Positions 24,572 to 33,466 of a DNA stretch of 64,000 nucleotides are shown here, piece by piece; positions within the stretch are counted from its first letter, which is position 1; each line of letters starts with the position of its first letter. Origin of the DNA: Mucilaginibacter paludis DSM 18603 (GTDB taxonomy: Bacteria > Bacteroidota > Bacteroidia > Sphingobacteriales > Sphingobacteriaceae). Under the pieces are notes generated by a model, which did not search any database, had not been told where the DNA came from, and saw only the letters and a program-made list of their open reading frames with translations. The position numbers and the translations under genes were made by a program. The stretch is from contig NZ_CM001403.1 in the NCBI RefSeq assembly GCF_000166195.2, positions 6,994,877 through 7,058,876 of the forward strand. The letters are read 5' to 3'.

Positions 24572-25828
24572 TCACTTTCTCGAAACCGTACTTTTATAAA
24601 AACTATTGATATCCCCAGTCATGATATCTTGTTCGGTAAACGATGTGTGGTTTATCAAGCCTGCGCCATATCGATCGGCATCGTTTACCATATGAATCAC
24701 GCCATCAGTTGTTTGCACAGCATCCGGGTAACTGGGCGACGCTACTATATCGTTTGCTACCAAAACTGTTTTATATTTCCAACTGACGCCGTTATTTACA
24801 GATAAAAATACCGTAAGGTTGGTTCGATACCAGCTATTATTTATGATCAATAAAATATTGCCGCTTTTTAATTTCCTAATAAATACCCTGGAAGCGGCAT
24901 TAGGGAATATTTTTTTAAACGCCCTAATGGTATCCCAACTGTTGCCATTATCATAACTGTTTGAATATTGAATATTACCGGCATTATTGCCTGCCCCGGT
25001 TCGCGTTAGAGCAAACAAATGTCCATTGCCTAAATCGGTAACCATGTGCTCAATGTTATCACCTGTGGCGGGCTCAACAGCAGGTAGGTTAGATAATTTT
25101 GCAAAACTGTTTTTAATGGCAAAACTCGCTTTGTAAATAAATGCCCCATCAAGGCCGGCTTGAGTGGGTGCATCTCTCCATACGCTGATTGGAAATATAA
25201 TATCAGCATTGTTGTTGATGCAGATCGGCTTGTTCATCATAATCCCGTCAGACAACCGTTTGGGGGTATCAAATTTTAAACTATCATTTACAAAACTTAG
25301 CCTTGAATACCAAACTCCACCTCTTCCGTCCCAAAGTAATTTCGATTTTACCTTTCCCCAGAATAAATAAACATGACCATGGGGATCCGTCCATAAGCAA
25401 GCGTCAAAAAAGCGGATTAAAGTATTGGCATTGGGTGTAATGATGGCTTCGTTATCTAACCAGCTCTTGCCCAGATCTTTACTGACAGATACGGTAATAT
25501 AGTTACCTGGTCCTTCACTTTTGTAACCGCTATACCAGGCCGCAAATAAATTATTATTATTGTCGGCAGTGATAGTAGGTACCCCTTGCCAGATTCTGTT
25601 TAAGAACGCCGGGTTTGTTTTTTGCTTAATTAAAATCCGCCCTTCTAAGGGTTCAGTTGAGCTGCCGTCCGAAAAAATTGTCGTATCGTTGGGATTGATC
25701 GGCGGTATCGGTGATACTTTGCCACCCGAATCGGCTACCGGGGGGCTTGTGTTGTTAATCGTAACTTCATTTTTTTTACACGAAAACAAAACAAAAAAGA
25801 GCAAAAAACACAATTTAAATTGCTTCAT
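24572..25828 (-). CDS. Sialidase/BNR-repeat-like lipoprotein
   Basis: This 418-aa protein carries a lipoprotein signal (hydrophobic residues 6-15, lipobox LFSC with Cys about residue 17) and a Pro/Thr-rich linker, so it is expected on the outer membrane. The rest looks like a six-bladed beta-propeller. Asp-box motifs are visible at SVSKDLGKSW, SNSYDNGNSW and SVNNGVSW. Sialidases need an arginine triad that I cannot assign with certainty, so the enzymatic activity is open. It is monocistronic, with a strong terminator. Confidence 0.8.
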   Translation of the reverse strand: MKQFKLCFLLFFVLFSCKKNEVTINNTSPPVADSGGKVSPIPPINPNDTTIFSDGSSTEPLEGRILIKQKTNPAFLNRIWQGVPTITADNNNNLFAAWYSGYKSEGPGNYITVSVSKDLGKSWLDNEAIITPNANTLIRFFDACLWTDPHGHVYLFWGKVKSKLLWDGRGGVWYSRLSFVNDSLKFDTPKRLSDGIMMNKPICINNNADIIFPISVWRDAPTQAGLDGAFIYKASFAIKNSFAKLSNLPAVEPATGDNIEHMVTDLGNGHLFALTRTGAGNNAGNIQYSNSYDNGNSWDTIRAFKKIFPNAASRVFIRKLKSGNILLIINNSWYRTNLTVFLSVNNGVSWKYKTVLVANDIVASPSYPDAVQTTDGVIHMVNDADRYGAGLINHTSFTEQDIMTGDINSFYKSTVSRK

Positions 25829-26015
25829 AAGATATATAGTTTTAGGTGCCGCAAAATAAATTAATTTTCGTTAGTTGTACATTAAGGTTCAATTAAATTT
25901 CGTTTGATTAGCTATTGTTCAATGAGCTTCTTACGGTTTGATAAAGCAGTTAAAAACCTTTTTTAGCCAGCTTTCAGAACCGATAATTGTAAGCAGTTAC
26001 CTCCTTAATATACGG

Positions 26016-26414
26016 TTAGCCTTCAATGCCTTGTTCGCTTAATTTTGCCAATCCGTGTTTCATTGCTTTAACCTGTTCCGGAGCGTGTCCCTGCCAGATG
26101 GTAATCTCGCCAACAACTTTAAATGGGTGCTTGGAGCGGTACGATAAAGTGGGGTTGCCTGGAAATTTTTTGTCCGTCAAATCGGGATCATCTTCAACCT
26201 GGCCCATCGGTTCTACTAAATATATGCGCTGCCGTTCTTCGCCATAAGCAAGTTCAGCCCCCCATATAGCGGCATCAAGCGTAGCCGTAAGATACACATA
26301 TTCCGCTTGTTTTCTTTGCCCATAATTGGAGTTCATGCCAGTGGTTACCAGCTCGCCGAGCTTTAGATCAGCTTTGGTACCGTGGAAAAATGTCTGTGAA
26401 AATACGCTTTGCAT
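26016..26414 (-). CDS. arr: Rifampin ADP-ribosyltransferase (Arr-type)
   Basis: The product resembles Arr enzymes, which transfer ADP-ribose from NAD to rifampicin. Conserved segments are FFHGTKADLKLGELV, the YVYLTATLDAAIWGAELA strand and helix, and RIYLVEPMGQVEDDPDL..KKFPGNPTLSYRS, then VVGEITIWQGH. The frame extends to ATG 26456 (MFPYIFDKNKW), but the Met at 26414 gives 132 aa, closer to the family length and start; the longer form cannot be excluded. It is a single gene with no mobile element directly beside it. Resistance in the host is inferred from homology only. Confidence 0.88.
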   Translation of the reverse strand: MQSVFSQTFFHGTKADLKLGELVTTGMNSNYGQRKQAEYVYLTATLDAAIWGAELAYGEERQRIYLVEPMGQVEDDPDLTDKKFPGNPTLSYRSKHPFKVVGEITIWQGHAPEQVKAMKHGLAKLSEQGIEG

Positions 26415-26456
26415 AGGTGGGATCCATTTGTTTTTATCAAAAATATAAGGAAACAC

Positions 26457-26831
26457 TTATCAAAATATTGGTTTTTAACTATATTTTTTTGAACGCAATA
26501 CCATAAAGGTAAAGTCGTTATCCTTACAACATGGCTGATTAAACCAGCATTGATACACCGTCGGAGTCGGCATAGTTGTGGCCAGTAATTGCAGCAACAA
26601 TTTATGTTTTGATACAAAGAAGGGCACGGTCCAATTAAAAATAACGTTCAAATAAATATACATCCATTTCCGCTCCACTCATTTACACCAATTAAGTTAA
26701 CAGTTGGCAACAAGTAATAAGCGCTCGCAGTAAAATAGTTTGCGCAGACAGGAACAGACCCCTTAATTAAAATGCAAAAGCGGTTGAAATGTCGGTTAAC
26801 TTTTGCAACCACGCGTGCCTGCAGTATCAGG
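26457..26831. other. Intergenic region, nothing recognised
   Basis: About 375 bp of A/T-rich sequence lie between two minus-strand genes. Two short ORFs here overlap each other and lack protein-like composition. No hairpin terminator was found. Confidence 0.5.
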
Positions 26832-27962
26832 TTAGTTTTTGATATGGATGAGTTTATTTTTGATTTTTGCTGAAATGTTTTCGACGGTATAGCGGTAAAT
26901 TAACGCAGTAATGATGCAGGCCGTTAGGCAGATAATCAGGGTTACATTACTTGCCACCTGTATTTGCATTTGTTTGAGGATGTTTTGAATGATATGAATA
27001 ACAAATTTATGCGATAAATACAGGGCATATGATAAGCTGGCAAGTTGTGAAGTGGCGAATAACTTGGTACGATAAAGAAAGCATGATTCTGAAATTGCCG
27101 CCATTACAAGCAGGGTATAACTTAGGGCAACGAGTGTAAATCCCCAGGTTGATGCGTGCGGAGAGACCTGGTCACTACAAAACCAAAATGAGAAACCGAG
27201 CATAATGATGCCAACAATAAAAAGCAAATTACCTTTCGACGCAATAAACTTTTTGAACCAGGCGGAATACTGAAACAAATACCCCGTTAAAACACCCATT
27301 GCTAAGCCATCCAAGCGGGTGTAAGTAGGGTAATATATCTTCATATACCATTCTTTCCAGTAGTTGTCTGTCGGAATCAGCGGAACAATATCTTTCTGCC
27401 AGGTGATGTAACGTGCTGATATGGAAATCACTATCAGTATCAAAATGATATACCGGATGTATCTGAAGGTTTTGGTTTTTATCAGCAGCAGTAATGAAAA
27501 AGGAATGAGCAGGTAAAACTGCTCTTCAATACATAACGACCAGGCATGAGAAAATGTGCCCTGATCAAATAAATTTAGTCCGTAATTCTGGGTAAAGGTG
27601 ATGAATTTCCATAATGGTGGTAAAGCTTCCTTCTCCCTGATCACCGGAAAGCAGAAATACAATAACACGGTAAGCAAATAAGGCGGAATGATTCTGAAAA
27701 GACGTTTTGCAAAAAACACTTTCAGGTTAATGGTATTTTGTTTTTTAATTTCACTGAAAAGTTTGTTGGAGATTAAAAAACCGCTTAAAACAAAAAATAA
27801 GTCTACCCCCGTCCATCCCAGTCCACCATAGGTATCAACCCAGTCCGGATGTCCAAACATCCGGTAATGGAAAGTAAGAACCAATAAAATGGCAACGGCT
27901 CTTAAATGGTCGAGCCCGTTAAATTTCCCGGAAAAGGAACGCATGGATATGTTTTTAGCCAA
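26832..27962 (-). CDS. Acyltransferase family 3 membrane protein (OafA/YrhL-like)
   Basis: This 376-aa inner-membrane protein has about ten hydrophobic helices. The N-terminal family signature is LDHLRAVAILLVLTFHY, whose catalytic His sits in the first helix, then GWTGVDLFFVLSGFLIS and RLFRIIPPYL with the conserved arginine pair. Such proteins O-acetylate cell-surface polysaccharides or antibiotics. The ATG at 27962 is used; a Met at 27944 is an alternative. No polysaccharide cluster surrounds it, so the acceptor is unknown. Confidence 0.93.
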   Translation of the reverse strand: MAKNISMRSFSGKFNGLDHLRAVAILLVLTFHYRMFGHPDWVDTYGGLGWTGVDLFFVLSGFLISNKLFSEIKKQNTINLKVFFAKRLFRIIPPYLLTVLLYFCFPVIREKEALPPLWKFITFTQNYGLNLFDQGTFSHAWSLCIEEQFYLLIPFSLLLLIKTKTFRYIRYIILILIVISISARYITWQKDIVPLIPTDNYWKEWYMKIYYPTYTRLDGLAMGVLTGYLFQYSAWFKKFIASKGNLLFIVGIIMLGFSFWFCSDQVSPHASTWGFTLVALSYTLLVMAAISESCFLYRTKLFATSQLASLSYALYLSHKFVIHIIQNILKQMQIQVASNVTLIICLTACIITALIYRYTVENISAKIKNKLIHIKN

Positions 27963-28017
27963 TTTAAATCTTTAAAATGATGTTTGTTATATTGCTTTCT
28001 TTTTATTTAAAGCAGCG

Positions 28018-28350
28018 ATACCCGGCATGCGGTAGGGGCCTTTTGCGCACATTTCCTATCTGCGCTTTGTAATCTATAAAGTTGAAACATCATTCCTGTT
28101 TTTTTGCTTGGTCAGGTTCATTACTTGTAGTGATTTGTTGTTAAGTTTTTGATTGTCAATGTTTAATAATCTCCGTTATGTCATCCCGACGCGAGGAGGG
28201 GTCTTTTAAAAGCGGTAAGTTTGCATCATATTAGTAATGCCAGCTCCCGGCCCGGCGTGCAGTCTGGCTTTTGCGCACTTTCTTTCTACTCTTGGTAATC
28301 TATAAGTTCCAAACTTCATCCCTGTTTTTTCCGGCCGAACGGGTTAGTTA
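28018..28350. repeat. Dispersed repeats, two adjacent copies (CCCGGC(A/G)TGC type)
   Basis: Copy one (28018-28120) has 'cccggcatgcggtaggggcc', 'ttttgcgcac' and 'tctataaagttgaaacatc'. Copy two (28236-28350) has 'agctcccggcccggcgtgca', 'gtctggcttttgcgcac' and 'tctataagttccaaacttca'. Between them is 'aagtttttgattgtcaatg'. All recur near 51150, 63780 and, inverted, 42600. Confidence 0.7.
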
Positions 28351-28700
28351 CTTATTATTCTGGCCGATCAGCTAAAAATACAAAATTCAAGGACTATTCT
28401 TACACAAGACCGGCATTATAACCACGAAGATATTGGGGATTTGCCGGGATGAGAGACGGAATTGATAAGCGGTTGATTGCCTAAATATGATGGCCAAAGC
28501 TGAGCTATGTTACCGTGCATCAGCACATCGCCGGGTTGGGCGCTGCTTTGATAACTATTATGGGCATCAAAATATGAATCATGGCAATTGCCGGATGCGA
28601 AGCGCATCAGTAATTCACCCTGCTGATAAATCAACCTGATAACCTAATGTAAATCAGTTAATAAGGTCCATTGGTAAATATGGAGGTTTAATCGCCGTTG

Positions 28701-29366
28701 TTAATTATACACTGTCCCTTCATTATAGCCGATCCTGATGGTGTTCAATGTTCCATTTTTGAAAATCAACCTGACTGCCGAAGTTGCGCTTGTTGACGAA
28801 CTGGTGCTTTCGGTAAAAGTAAATGCCCACTCGTTGTAGTTAGCCATATCGGGATCGAAGGGATTGCTGAGCGGTTTGTTGGGTAAAATGATTTGGTAAC
28901 CGGCGTATTGGGGTAGCTGGAAAATACCAACCAGTTTTAAATAAAGGGTACTAAGCGGGTCGCCCTGGTGGATAGTTAGCGCGTCGGCTACATTCTGTGG
29001 CCATTTAGTAGCTGCCGAAGGTAGTGCTCCACCGGTGTTTATGGCCTTTACCTTGTTGTCATCAAGTTCAATCACGGCGCGTTCTATCTGGCCCTGGCTG
29101 GTTTGCAGGGTAACGGCGTTATAGTATTTAAAAAGGCTTTGTACTTGCGCCGGCTTTGAAAAAGCTTGCCGGTAAACAACGGCCACCTCATCAAAGCCTT
29201 TATCTGCGCCGACTTGTTGAAGCTGCGCAAAAACGTCCGCCGGGGAACTACCTATCTGGATGCCCCATTTACTACCCTTGGTAATGGTTTGAGAATTTGA
29301 ACTGTTATCTTTTTTACAAGAGAGCAACAGCAGCGTTGTGATGATACACAAATGAATTCTTTTCAT
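28701..29366 (-). CDS. Hypothetical lipoprotein, 221 aa
   Basis: The N-terminus MKRIHLCIITTLLLLSCKKDN is a short lipoprotein signal with lipobox LLSC and Cys at residue 17. The mature part begins with a Ser/Asn linker and the segment WGIQIGSSPADVFAQLQQVG, which resembles PASTA/BamE-like 'G-x-s..v...lG' openings seen in small envelope proteins. A Ser/Thr-rich loop (FTESTSSSTSATSAVRL) precedes the C-terminal strand. No enzyme motif is present. It stands alone between repeat regions; 310 bp downstream is only a doubtful 72-aa frame. Confidence 0.75.
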   Translation of the reverse strand: MKRIHLCIITTLLLLSCKKDNSSNSQTITKGSKWGIQIGSSPADVFAQLQQVGADKGFDEVAVVYRQAFSKPAQVQSLFKYYNAVTLQTSQGQIERAVIELDDNKVKAINTGGALPSAATKWPQNVADALTIHQGDPLSTLYLKLVGIFQLPQYAGYQIILPNKPLSNPFDPDMANYNEWAFTFTESTSSSTSATSAVRLIFKNGTLNTIRIGYNEGTVYN

Positions 29367-29485
29367 AGATAGCGTTGTTAGGTTATTGAACTGTACGTAT
29401 GGCAGTGCGAATGCGCTACAGCATTGAGTGATTTTTTTTTCGGAAGTTAGTTATCAATGCGGTATGCTTAAAAGCAGCGGCCCCG

Positions 29486-29832
29486 CGCGAATCCCCTCTC
29501 GAGAGGGGCAGAGGGGTGTGTGCTCTGCGCGCGATATGCTGCTTGCGAAAAGCCACAAAGTTCGTCGCGCGCAGAGAACACACCCCTGCAACCGCACCGC
29601 CAGGCCCGCATTACTCTCGAGAGGGGAGCTTGAAAAAAGGCGGAGGCCCCGCGCGAATTCCCTCTTGAGAGGGGCGGAGGGGTGTGTCCTCTCCGCGCGA
29701 CGAACATCACCAGGTGCAGTGGGCTTTTTCGCGTTAACGATGGGCGCGGATACCGGCCTGTGGCTAAGGCCTGTGGAGTATGAGCAGACAGCGTGGCCCG
29801 TCCGGAGGCGGGAAACGCCCATATGCTTATTT
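29486..29832. repeat. Dispersed repeat cluster (CTCTCGAGAGGGG and GATACCGGCC types)
   Basis: The sequence 'ccccgcgcgaatcccctctc', 'gagaggggcagaggggtgtg' and gcgcgcga appears, then an inverse arm with 'gttcgtcgcgcgcagagaac', 'acacccctgcaaccgcaccg' and 'ctctcgagaggggagc'. A third arm runs 29651-29706, and from 29735 a 'gcggataccggcctgtggct' copy follows. The cluster is highly palindromic. Long overlapping frames on both strands reflect its GC-rich symmetry, not genes. Confidence 0.75.
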
Positions 29833-29934
29833 ACATTGGTTGTCGGTTCTACCTCCAAAAGCCGGTCCGCTTGCAATAGCAAAGGCATTTACGTATCATA
29901 GTGGCAATAAACGGTGACGTAAAGCAAATTATCA

Positions 29935-30438
29935 ATGCAAGCTATTCCATCAACTTACCAAATATTGGCTTATAAAGTTTTAGGGCAAAGTATTGATGAC
30001 GAATGGGTTAACTGGGCCGTAGAGATGTTGCAGGCTGGGTTTGATACCGAAAGCTTAACCATATTGGCCGGGGTAAGTCCGTTTTATAACCAGTTTGAAT
30101 TACAGGCCTTAACCGACCGGGTTTTTAACGAACTGCAACTTGATTACAGCGATGCCGAAGCGGTGCTTGCAAACTACACATCGTTTTTGGCTACCGTGTG
30201 TTTAGCCGGGCAACGGGACTACTTAGCGGCTTTCCGCAGTTTAAAGGATATCCACATCGGCCTTGGATATGCATCAAATTTTACTAACTTTTATACACTG
30301 TATTTTGCCAAAGCAGATTTGTTGGTTTCAGAACATCAATGGTATTGGCCCGGGGCGGATAGATCAAATATTGATGCTATCATGAAAGCTGAGTTTGAAG
30401 CCTGGCTGGCGGCACATCCTTTGCCGGGTTTTAAGTAA
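29935..30438 (+). CDS. Hypothetical protein, 167 aa
   Basis: The ORF begins at ATG 29935 (MQAIPSTYQILAYKVLGQ) and encodes an acidic, mostly helical cytosolic protein. I do not recognise a family. The sequence DDEWVNWAVEMLQAGFDTESLTILAGVSP followed by NQFELQALTDRVFNEL resembles small immunity-like or DUF proteins of Bacteroidota but proves nothing. Codon use and composition match the neighbours. It lies 79 bp upstream of the sigma factor gene, on the same strand, after a repeat cluster. Confidence 0.65.
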   Translation: MQAIPSTYQILAYKVLGQSIDDEWVNWAVEMLQAGFDTESLTILAGVSPFYNQFELQALTDRVFNELQLDYSDAEAVLANYTSFLATVCLAGQRDYLAAFRSLKDIHIGLGYASNFTNFYTLYFAKADLLVSEHQWYWPGADRSNIDAIMKAEFEAWLAAHPLPGFK

Positions 30439-30516
30439 ATAGCGGTTGATTTCGGTCCATTTGCTGGCCAAACCACTGCGGCCTACTTCAATACAAAAAC
30501 TTTTTGTAAATTCGTT

Positions 30517-31110
30517 TTGAGGAATTTGCATTTGGCCCCTGTTAGCACACTCTCTGATCATGATTTAATTTCCCTGGTGCGGCAAGGCAGTGAAGCCGCC
30601 TTTAAGGAGGTTTACCTGCGCTACGATAGCTTGCTGTATATTTATGCTTATAAAAAATTGCAAAATAAGGCAGAAGCTCAGGATGTGGTACAGGAGGTTT
30701 TTATTACCCTTTGGAACAGCCGCGAAACATTCATTTTAAAATCTACTCTGTCGGGCTTTTTGTATAAATCGGTGCTCAACAAGGTTTTCAATATTTTTAA
30801 GCATCAGCATATTATTCAGCAATACATCAGTTCGGGCGAGCATTTTATTGAAACCGACAGCGCCGAAACTGATTACCTGGTGAGGGAAAAGGATATTGCG
30901 GCGCTGATTGAAAAAGAAATTGCGGCCATGCCGCCACGCATGCGCGAGATTTATGAGCTTAAACGAAAAGAGTTTTTAAGTACCAAAGAAATTGCCGCGA
31001 GGCTCCAAATTTCGGAAATGACGGTTTCTACCCAAATGAAACGGGCGCTTAAACTGCTCAAACTTAAGTTAGGCGTGGTAATTTATATTGTTTATGTGCT
31101 GCATGGTTGA
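30517..31110 (+). CDS. ECF-type RNA polymerase sigma factor (FecI-like)
   Basis: The product has about 192-197 aa, with sigma region 2 (YLRYDSLLYIYAYKKLQNKAEAQDVVQEVFITLW) and region 4 (STKEIAARLQISEMTVSTQMKRALKLLK). No ATG precedes the conserved part; the frame opens at TTG 30517. GAGGA at 30518-30523 suits the TTG at 30532 (LAPVSTLSDHDL) best, so a non-ATG start is needed. It is expected to direct transcription of the downstream fecR-susC-susD genes. The usual direct junction to fecR is broken by a VapBC-like pair on the other strand. Confidence 0.92.
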   Translation: MRNLHLAPVSTLSDHDLISLVRQGSEAAFKEVYLRYDSLLYIYAYKKLQNKAEAQDVVQEVFITLWNSRETFILKSTLSGFLYKSVLNKVFNIFKHQHIIQQYISSGEHFIETDSAETDYLVREKDIAALIEKEIAAMPPRMREIYELKRKEFLSTKEIAARLQISEMTVSTQMKRALKLLKLKLGVVIYIVYVLHG

Positions 31111-31144
31111 GGTGATTTTGGATTAACTGGCTTGCGATCAGTAC

Positions 31145-31513
31145 TTAAAGAATAGGGTTAAGCGATTTTAATGCACTAATCTTTTCAAAATCTTTCAGAT
31201 TTCGGGTATACAGGGTTAAATCATGGATGAGAGCCGTTGCTGCAATGATACTGTCCCCCAGTTTTAGGTTGTATTTTTTACGAATGTCAATCGCTTTATC
31301 AAACACTTCCTGGTTAGGTATAATAATCGGAACGTAACTAAAGATATTCCGGAAATATTCTTCCTGATCCGTTTTTAAGCCTCCATAACCTAATACCTCA
31401 ACTCTTGTAATTTCGGAAACCGCTGCTGATTCATCAATTAGAAGCTTTCGTAAATAAGTATACTCATCAGATAATGAATATATAACAATATTGCTATCTA
31501 TCAAAAATGTCAT
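31145..31513 (-). CDS. PIN-domain toxin (VapC-like)
   Basis: This 122-aa PIN-domain ribonuclease has the acidic residues at expected places: D in FLIDSNIVIYSL, E in VSEITRVEVLGY, D in KLGDSIIAATALI, and a final Asn/Asp in YTRNLKDFEKI. The start at ATG 31513 follows the antitoxin stop by only two bases, the usual order antitoxin-toxin. The pair lies on the minus strand inside the sigma/FecR locus. The target RNA is unknown. Confidence 0.92.
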   Translation of the reverse strand: MTFLIDSNIVIYSLSDEYTYLRKLLIDESAAVSEITRVEVLGYGGLKTDQEEYFRNIFSYVPIIIPNQEVFDKAIDIRKKYNLKLGDSIIAATALIHDLTLYTRNLKDFEKISALKSLNPIL

Positions 31514-31515
31514 AA

Positions 31516-31746
31516 CTAAGATAAAGGAAGCGCTCTATCCTCGCGTTGTTCCCTTTCCCATCCGGCAGCATCGCCAAAAGGTAATGTTCCTTTTGCTTTA
31601 AAATTTAAAATGCGATTTTTTATAACTTCTTTTTCAATTTCACCGGCAAGGTCATTTTTTTTTTCAATAACAATATTAAGCTTTTTAGCTAAGGCTAAAA
31701 TTTTCGCCATACTTTGCTCGTTATTCGATTTCAGGATCAATTCCAT
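31516..31746 (-). CDS. Antitoxin of the VapBC-like pair (76 aa)
   Basis: This small protein starts MELILKSNNEQSMAKILALAKKL at ATG 31746. It has a short N-terminal beta-helix part and an acidic, Lys/Glu-rich C-terminus (DAAGWEREQREDRALPLS) typical of antitoxins that wrap around a PIN toxin. It does not show a clear AbrB or RHH motif, so the DNA-binding type is not assigned. The next gene, the PIN toxin, begins two bases after its stop. Confidence 0.8.
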   Translation of the reverse strand: MELILKSNNEQSMAKILALAKKLNIVIEKKNDLAGEIEKEVIKNRILNFKAKGTLPFGDAAGWEREQREDRALPLS

Positions 31747-32192
31747 TTTGACATGCGATTGTTGATATACAAAAATACGTTAATTCAAACTTGATTACAA
31801 ATGCCCTGGTTGCACAAACAGTTAAGACCCTATTGGTGCATTTGGGCATTAATAAAAGCGTAGAAGCTTATACTATAGATCAGGCCTCTTCCATTATACT
31901 TTAGGATGATATGTTCCGTAAACAGATACCTGTTTTGATGCTATTTTGGCTACGGGCAATTTGGGCCGTTAAGTACTACCTGTAATCGTTTCTTGGTGCA
32001 GGCTTTGTCTTTCCTCTTCTTCTAAAAAACGTATCCACCTCTGTTGTACTTGATGGAATCTCTGTTGGTTTATGCAAATCGTTTAAATCCACGTAATTAT
32101 TTCATGTTTTATTAACTTTTTTTTAACCTCTTGTACCTAATAGGTATTTCTGGGTTGTCTTGGTTATAATAAAAGCCCTACAACACGTGGAA
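31747..32192. other. Intergenic region between the TA pair and fecR
   Basis: This region of about 450 bp must hold the divergent promoters of the antitoxin gene (minus) and fecR (plus). A/T-rich blocks occur at 32095-32130. No repeats or RNA structure were recognised. The open frame from TTG 32160 is an upstream extension of fecR and is less likely than ATG 32193. Confidence 0.5.
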
Positions 32193-33329
32193 ATGCAAAA
32201 AAAAGACATCAAAGATCTGTTAAACCGGGTTGAATTAGGCATTGCCACGCCGCAGGAAGAGGAAGTAGCGCAATTTTGGCTGCACCGCTTAAATGAACAA
32301 GCCGGTGCTGGCCTAACCGATGATGATTTGTTGCAGGCCCGGGAAGCTATGTGGCAAAACATCAACACCCGCAAACATGCCAAAATTTATCCTTTTAAAA
32401 CACGCAGGTGGATGGCCGCCGCAGCCGCCGTTTTGTTATGTTTAAGTATGGGGGGCTACTTTTTGTACCGGCAAATAGCCCCGGGGCAAATAGCGCAAAA
32501 CCTGCGCTTTAAAAATGATTTGGCTCCCGGTAGTAATAAGGCTATGTTAACGTTGGCTAACGGGCAGAAAATTATATTGAGCGAGGCCAAAAATGGAACC
32601 TTAGCAAACCAGGGCAATATAACGGTTACCAAAACAGCAGATGGGCAAATTGTATACCGTGCGGCCCCGGCTGCGCCAATGGCTAAAGTAGCCGGTGCAG
32701 CGGTGGGCTTCAATACCATTACCACGCCGCGCGGCGGCCAATACCAGGTTATTTTGCCCGATGATAGCCATGTTTGGCTCAATGCGGCATCATCGTTAAG
32801 TTACCCAACTGCATTTACCGGTACAGAGCGTAAAGTTAAGTTAACGGGCGAGGCTTATTTTGAAGTGGCAAAAAATAAACAAATGCCATTTAAGGTAGAG
32901 AGCCAGGGCCAGCAGGTTGAAGTATTAGGCACGCATTTTAACATTAGCGCTTACGCGGACGATGCCGATACCAAAACTACTTTGCTGGAGGGCAGCGTGC
33001 GTTTAAACAACCGGGTGGTGTTAAGGCCGGGCGAGCAGGCAACCATGCAGCCGGGCGTAGCGCTGGGCATTAGCGCGGCCAATACCGATGATGCCATTGC
33101 CTGGAAAAACGGCAAGTTTAAATTTGAGAACGAAAATATTAAGGATTTGATGCGCAAGGTAGCCCGCTGGTACGATGTGCAGGTGGATTACGAGGGTGGC
33201 ATGAGCAGGCAAAATTTTTCGGGCAGCGTATCGCGTTTTGATAGCATATCCAAATTGTTAAATATTTTAGAATCAACCAATACCGTACATTTTAAAATTG
33301 AAGGGAGGAGGATTACCGTTATGCCATAA
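32193..33329 (+). CDS. FecR-family anti-sigma factor
   Basis: At 378 aa from ATG 32193 (MQKKDIKDLLNRVELG), the protein has a short cytosolic sigma-binding N-terminus, one membrane helix (AAAAVLLCLSMGGYFLY, about residues 80-97) and a periplasmic FecR domain, visible as TPRGGQYQVILPDDSHVWLNAASSLSYP and GEAYFEVAKNKQMPFKVES. The C-terminal DUF4974-like part ends SRFDSISKLLNILESTNTVHF. It transmits the state of the SusC receptor to the ECF sigma factor. It precedes susC by 137 bp; a hairpin at 33361-33388 lies in between. Confidence 0.93.
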   Translation: MQKKDIKDLLNRVELGIATPQEEEVAQFWLHRLNEQAGAGLTDDDLLQAREAMWQNINTRKHAKIYPFKTRRWMAAAAAVLLCLSMGGYFLYRQIAPGQIAQNLRFKNDLAPGSNKAMLTLANGQKIILSEAKNGTLANQGNITVTKTADGQIVYRAAPAAPMAKVAGAAVGFNTITTPRGGQYQVILPDDSHVWLNAASSLSYPTAFTGTERKVKLTGEAYFEVAKNKQMPFKVESQGQQVEVLGTHFNISAYADDADTKTTLLEGSVRLNNRVVLRPGEQATMQPGVALGISAANTDDAIAWKNGKFKFENENIKDLMRKVARWYDVQVDYEGGMSRQNFSGSVSRFDSISKLLNILESTNTVHFKIEGRRITVMP

Positions 33330-33360
33330 CCTATACCCTAACGGTGAGCCTTAAAAGGAA

Positions 33361-33388
33361 GTCAGGAGTGCTTGGAACCACCCCTGAC
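33361..33388 (+). promoter_or_regulatory. Hairpin between fecR and susC
   Basis: Arms gtcaggagtg and caccсctgac-like sequence (gtcagg..cctgac with one mismatch) enclose an eight-base loop. No uridine run follows, so attenuation or mRNA stabilisation is only a guess. Confidence 0.35.
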
Positions 33389-33466
33389 CGATTGCAGGGT
33401 TAACCTTTCTATAAATTACTGCGACAAACAATTATTTACGATTAAAAACCCTAACAATTCAAATGT

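Noticed and set aside
28416..28634. 72-aa minus-strand ORF
   Set aside because: There is no ribosome binding site and no recognisable domain, and it lies in a repeat-flanked gap. It could be a decayed fragment but cannot be supported as a gene.
29428..29901. Long overlapping ORFs on both strands (up to 157 aa)
   Set aside because: They run through GC-rich palindromic repeats that lack stops on both strands, and the translations are Arg/Pro-rich without domain features.
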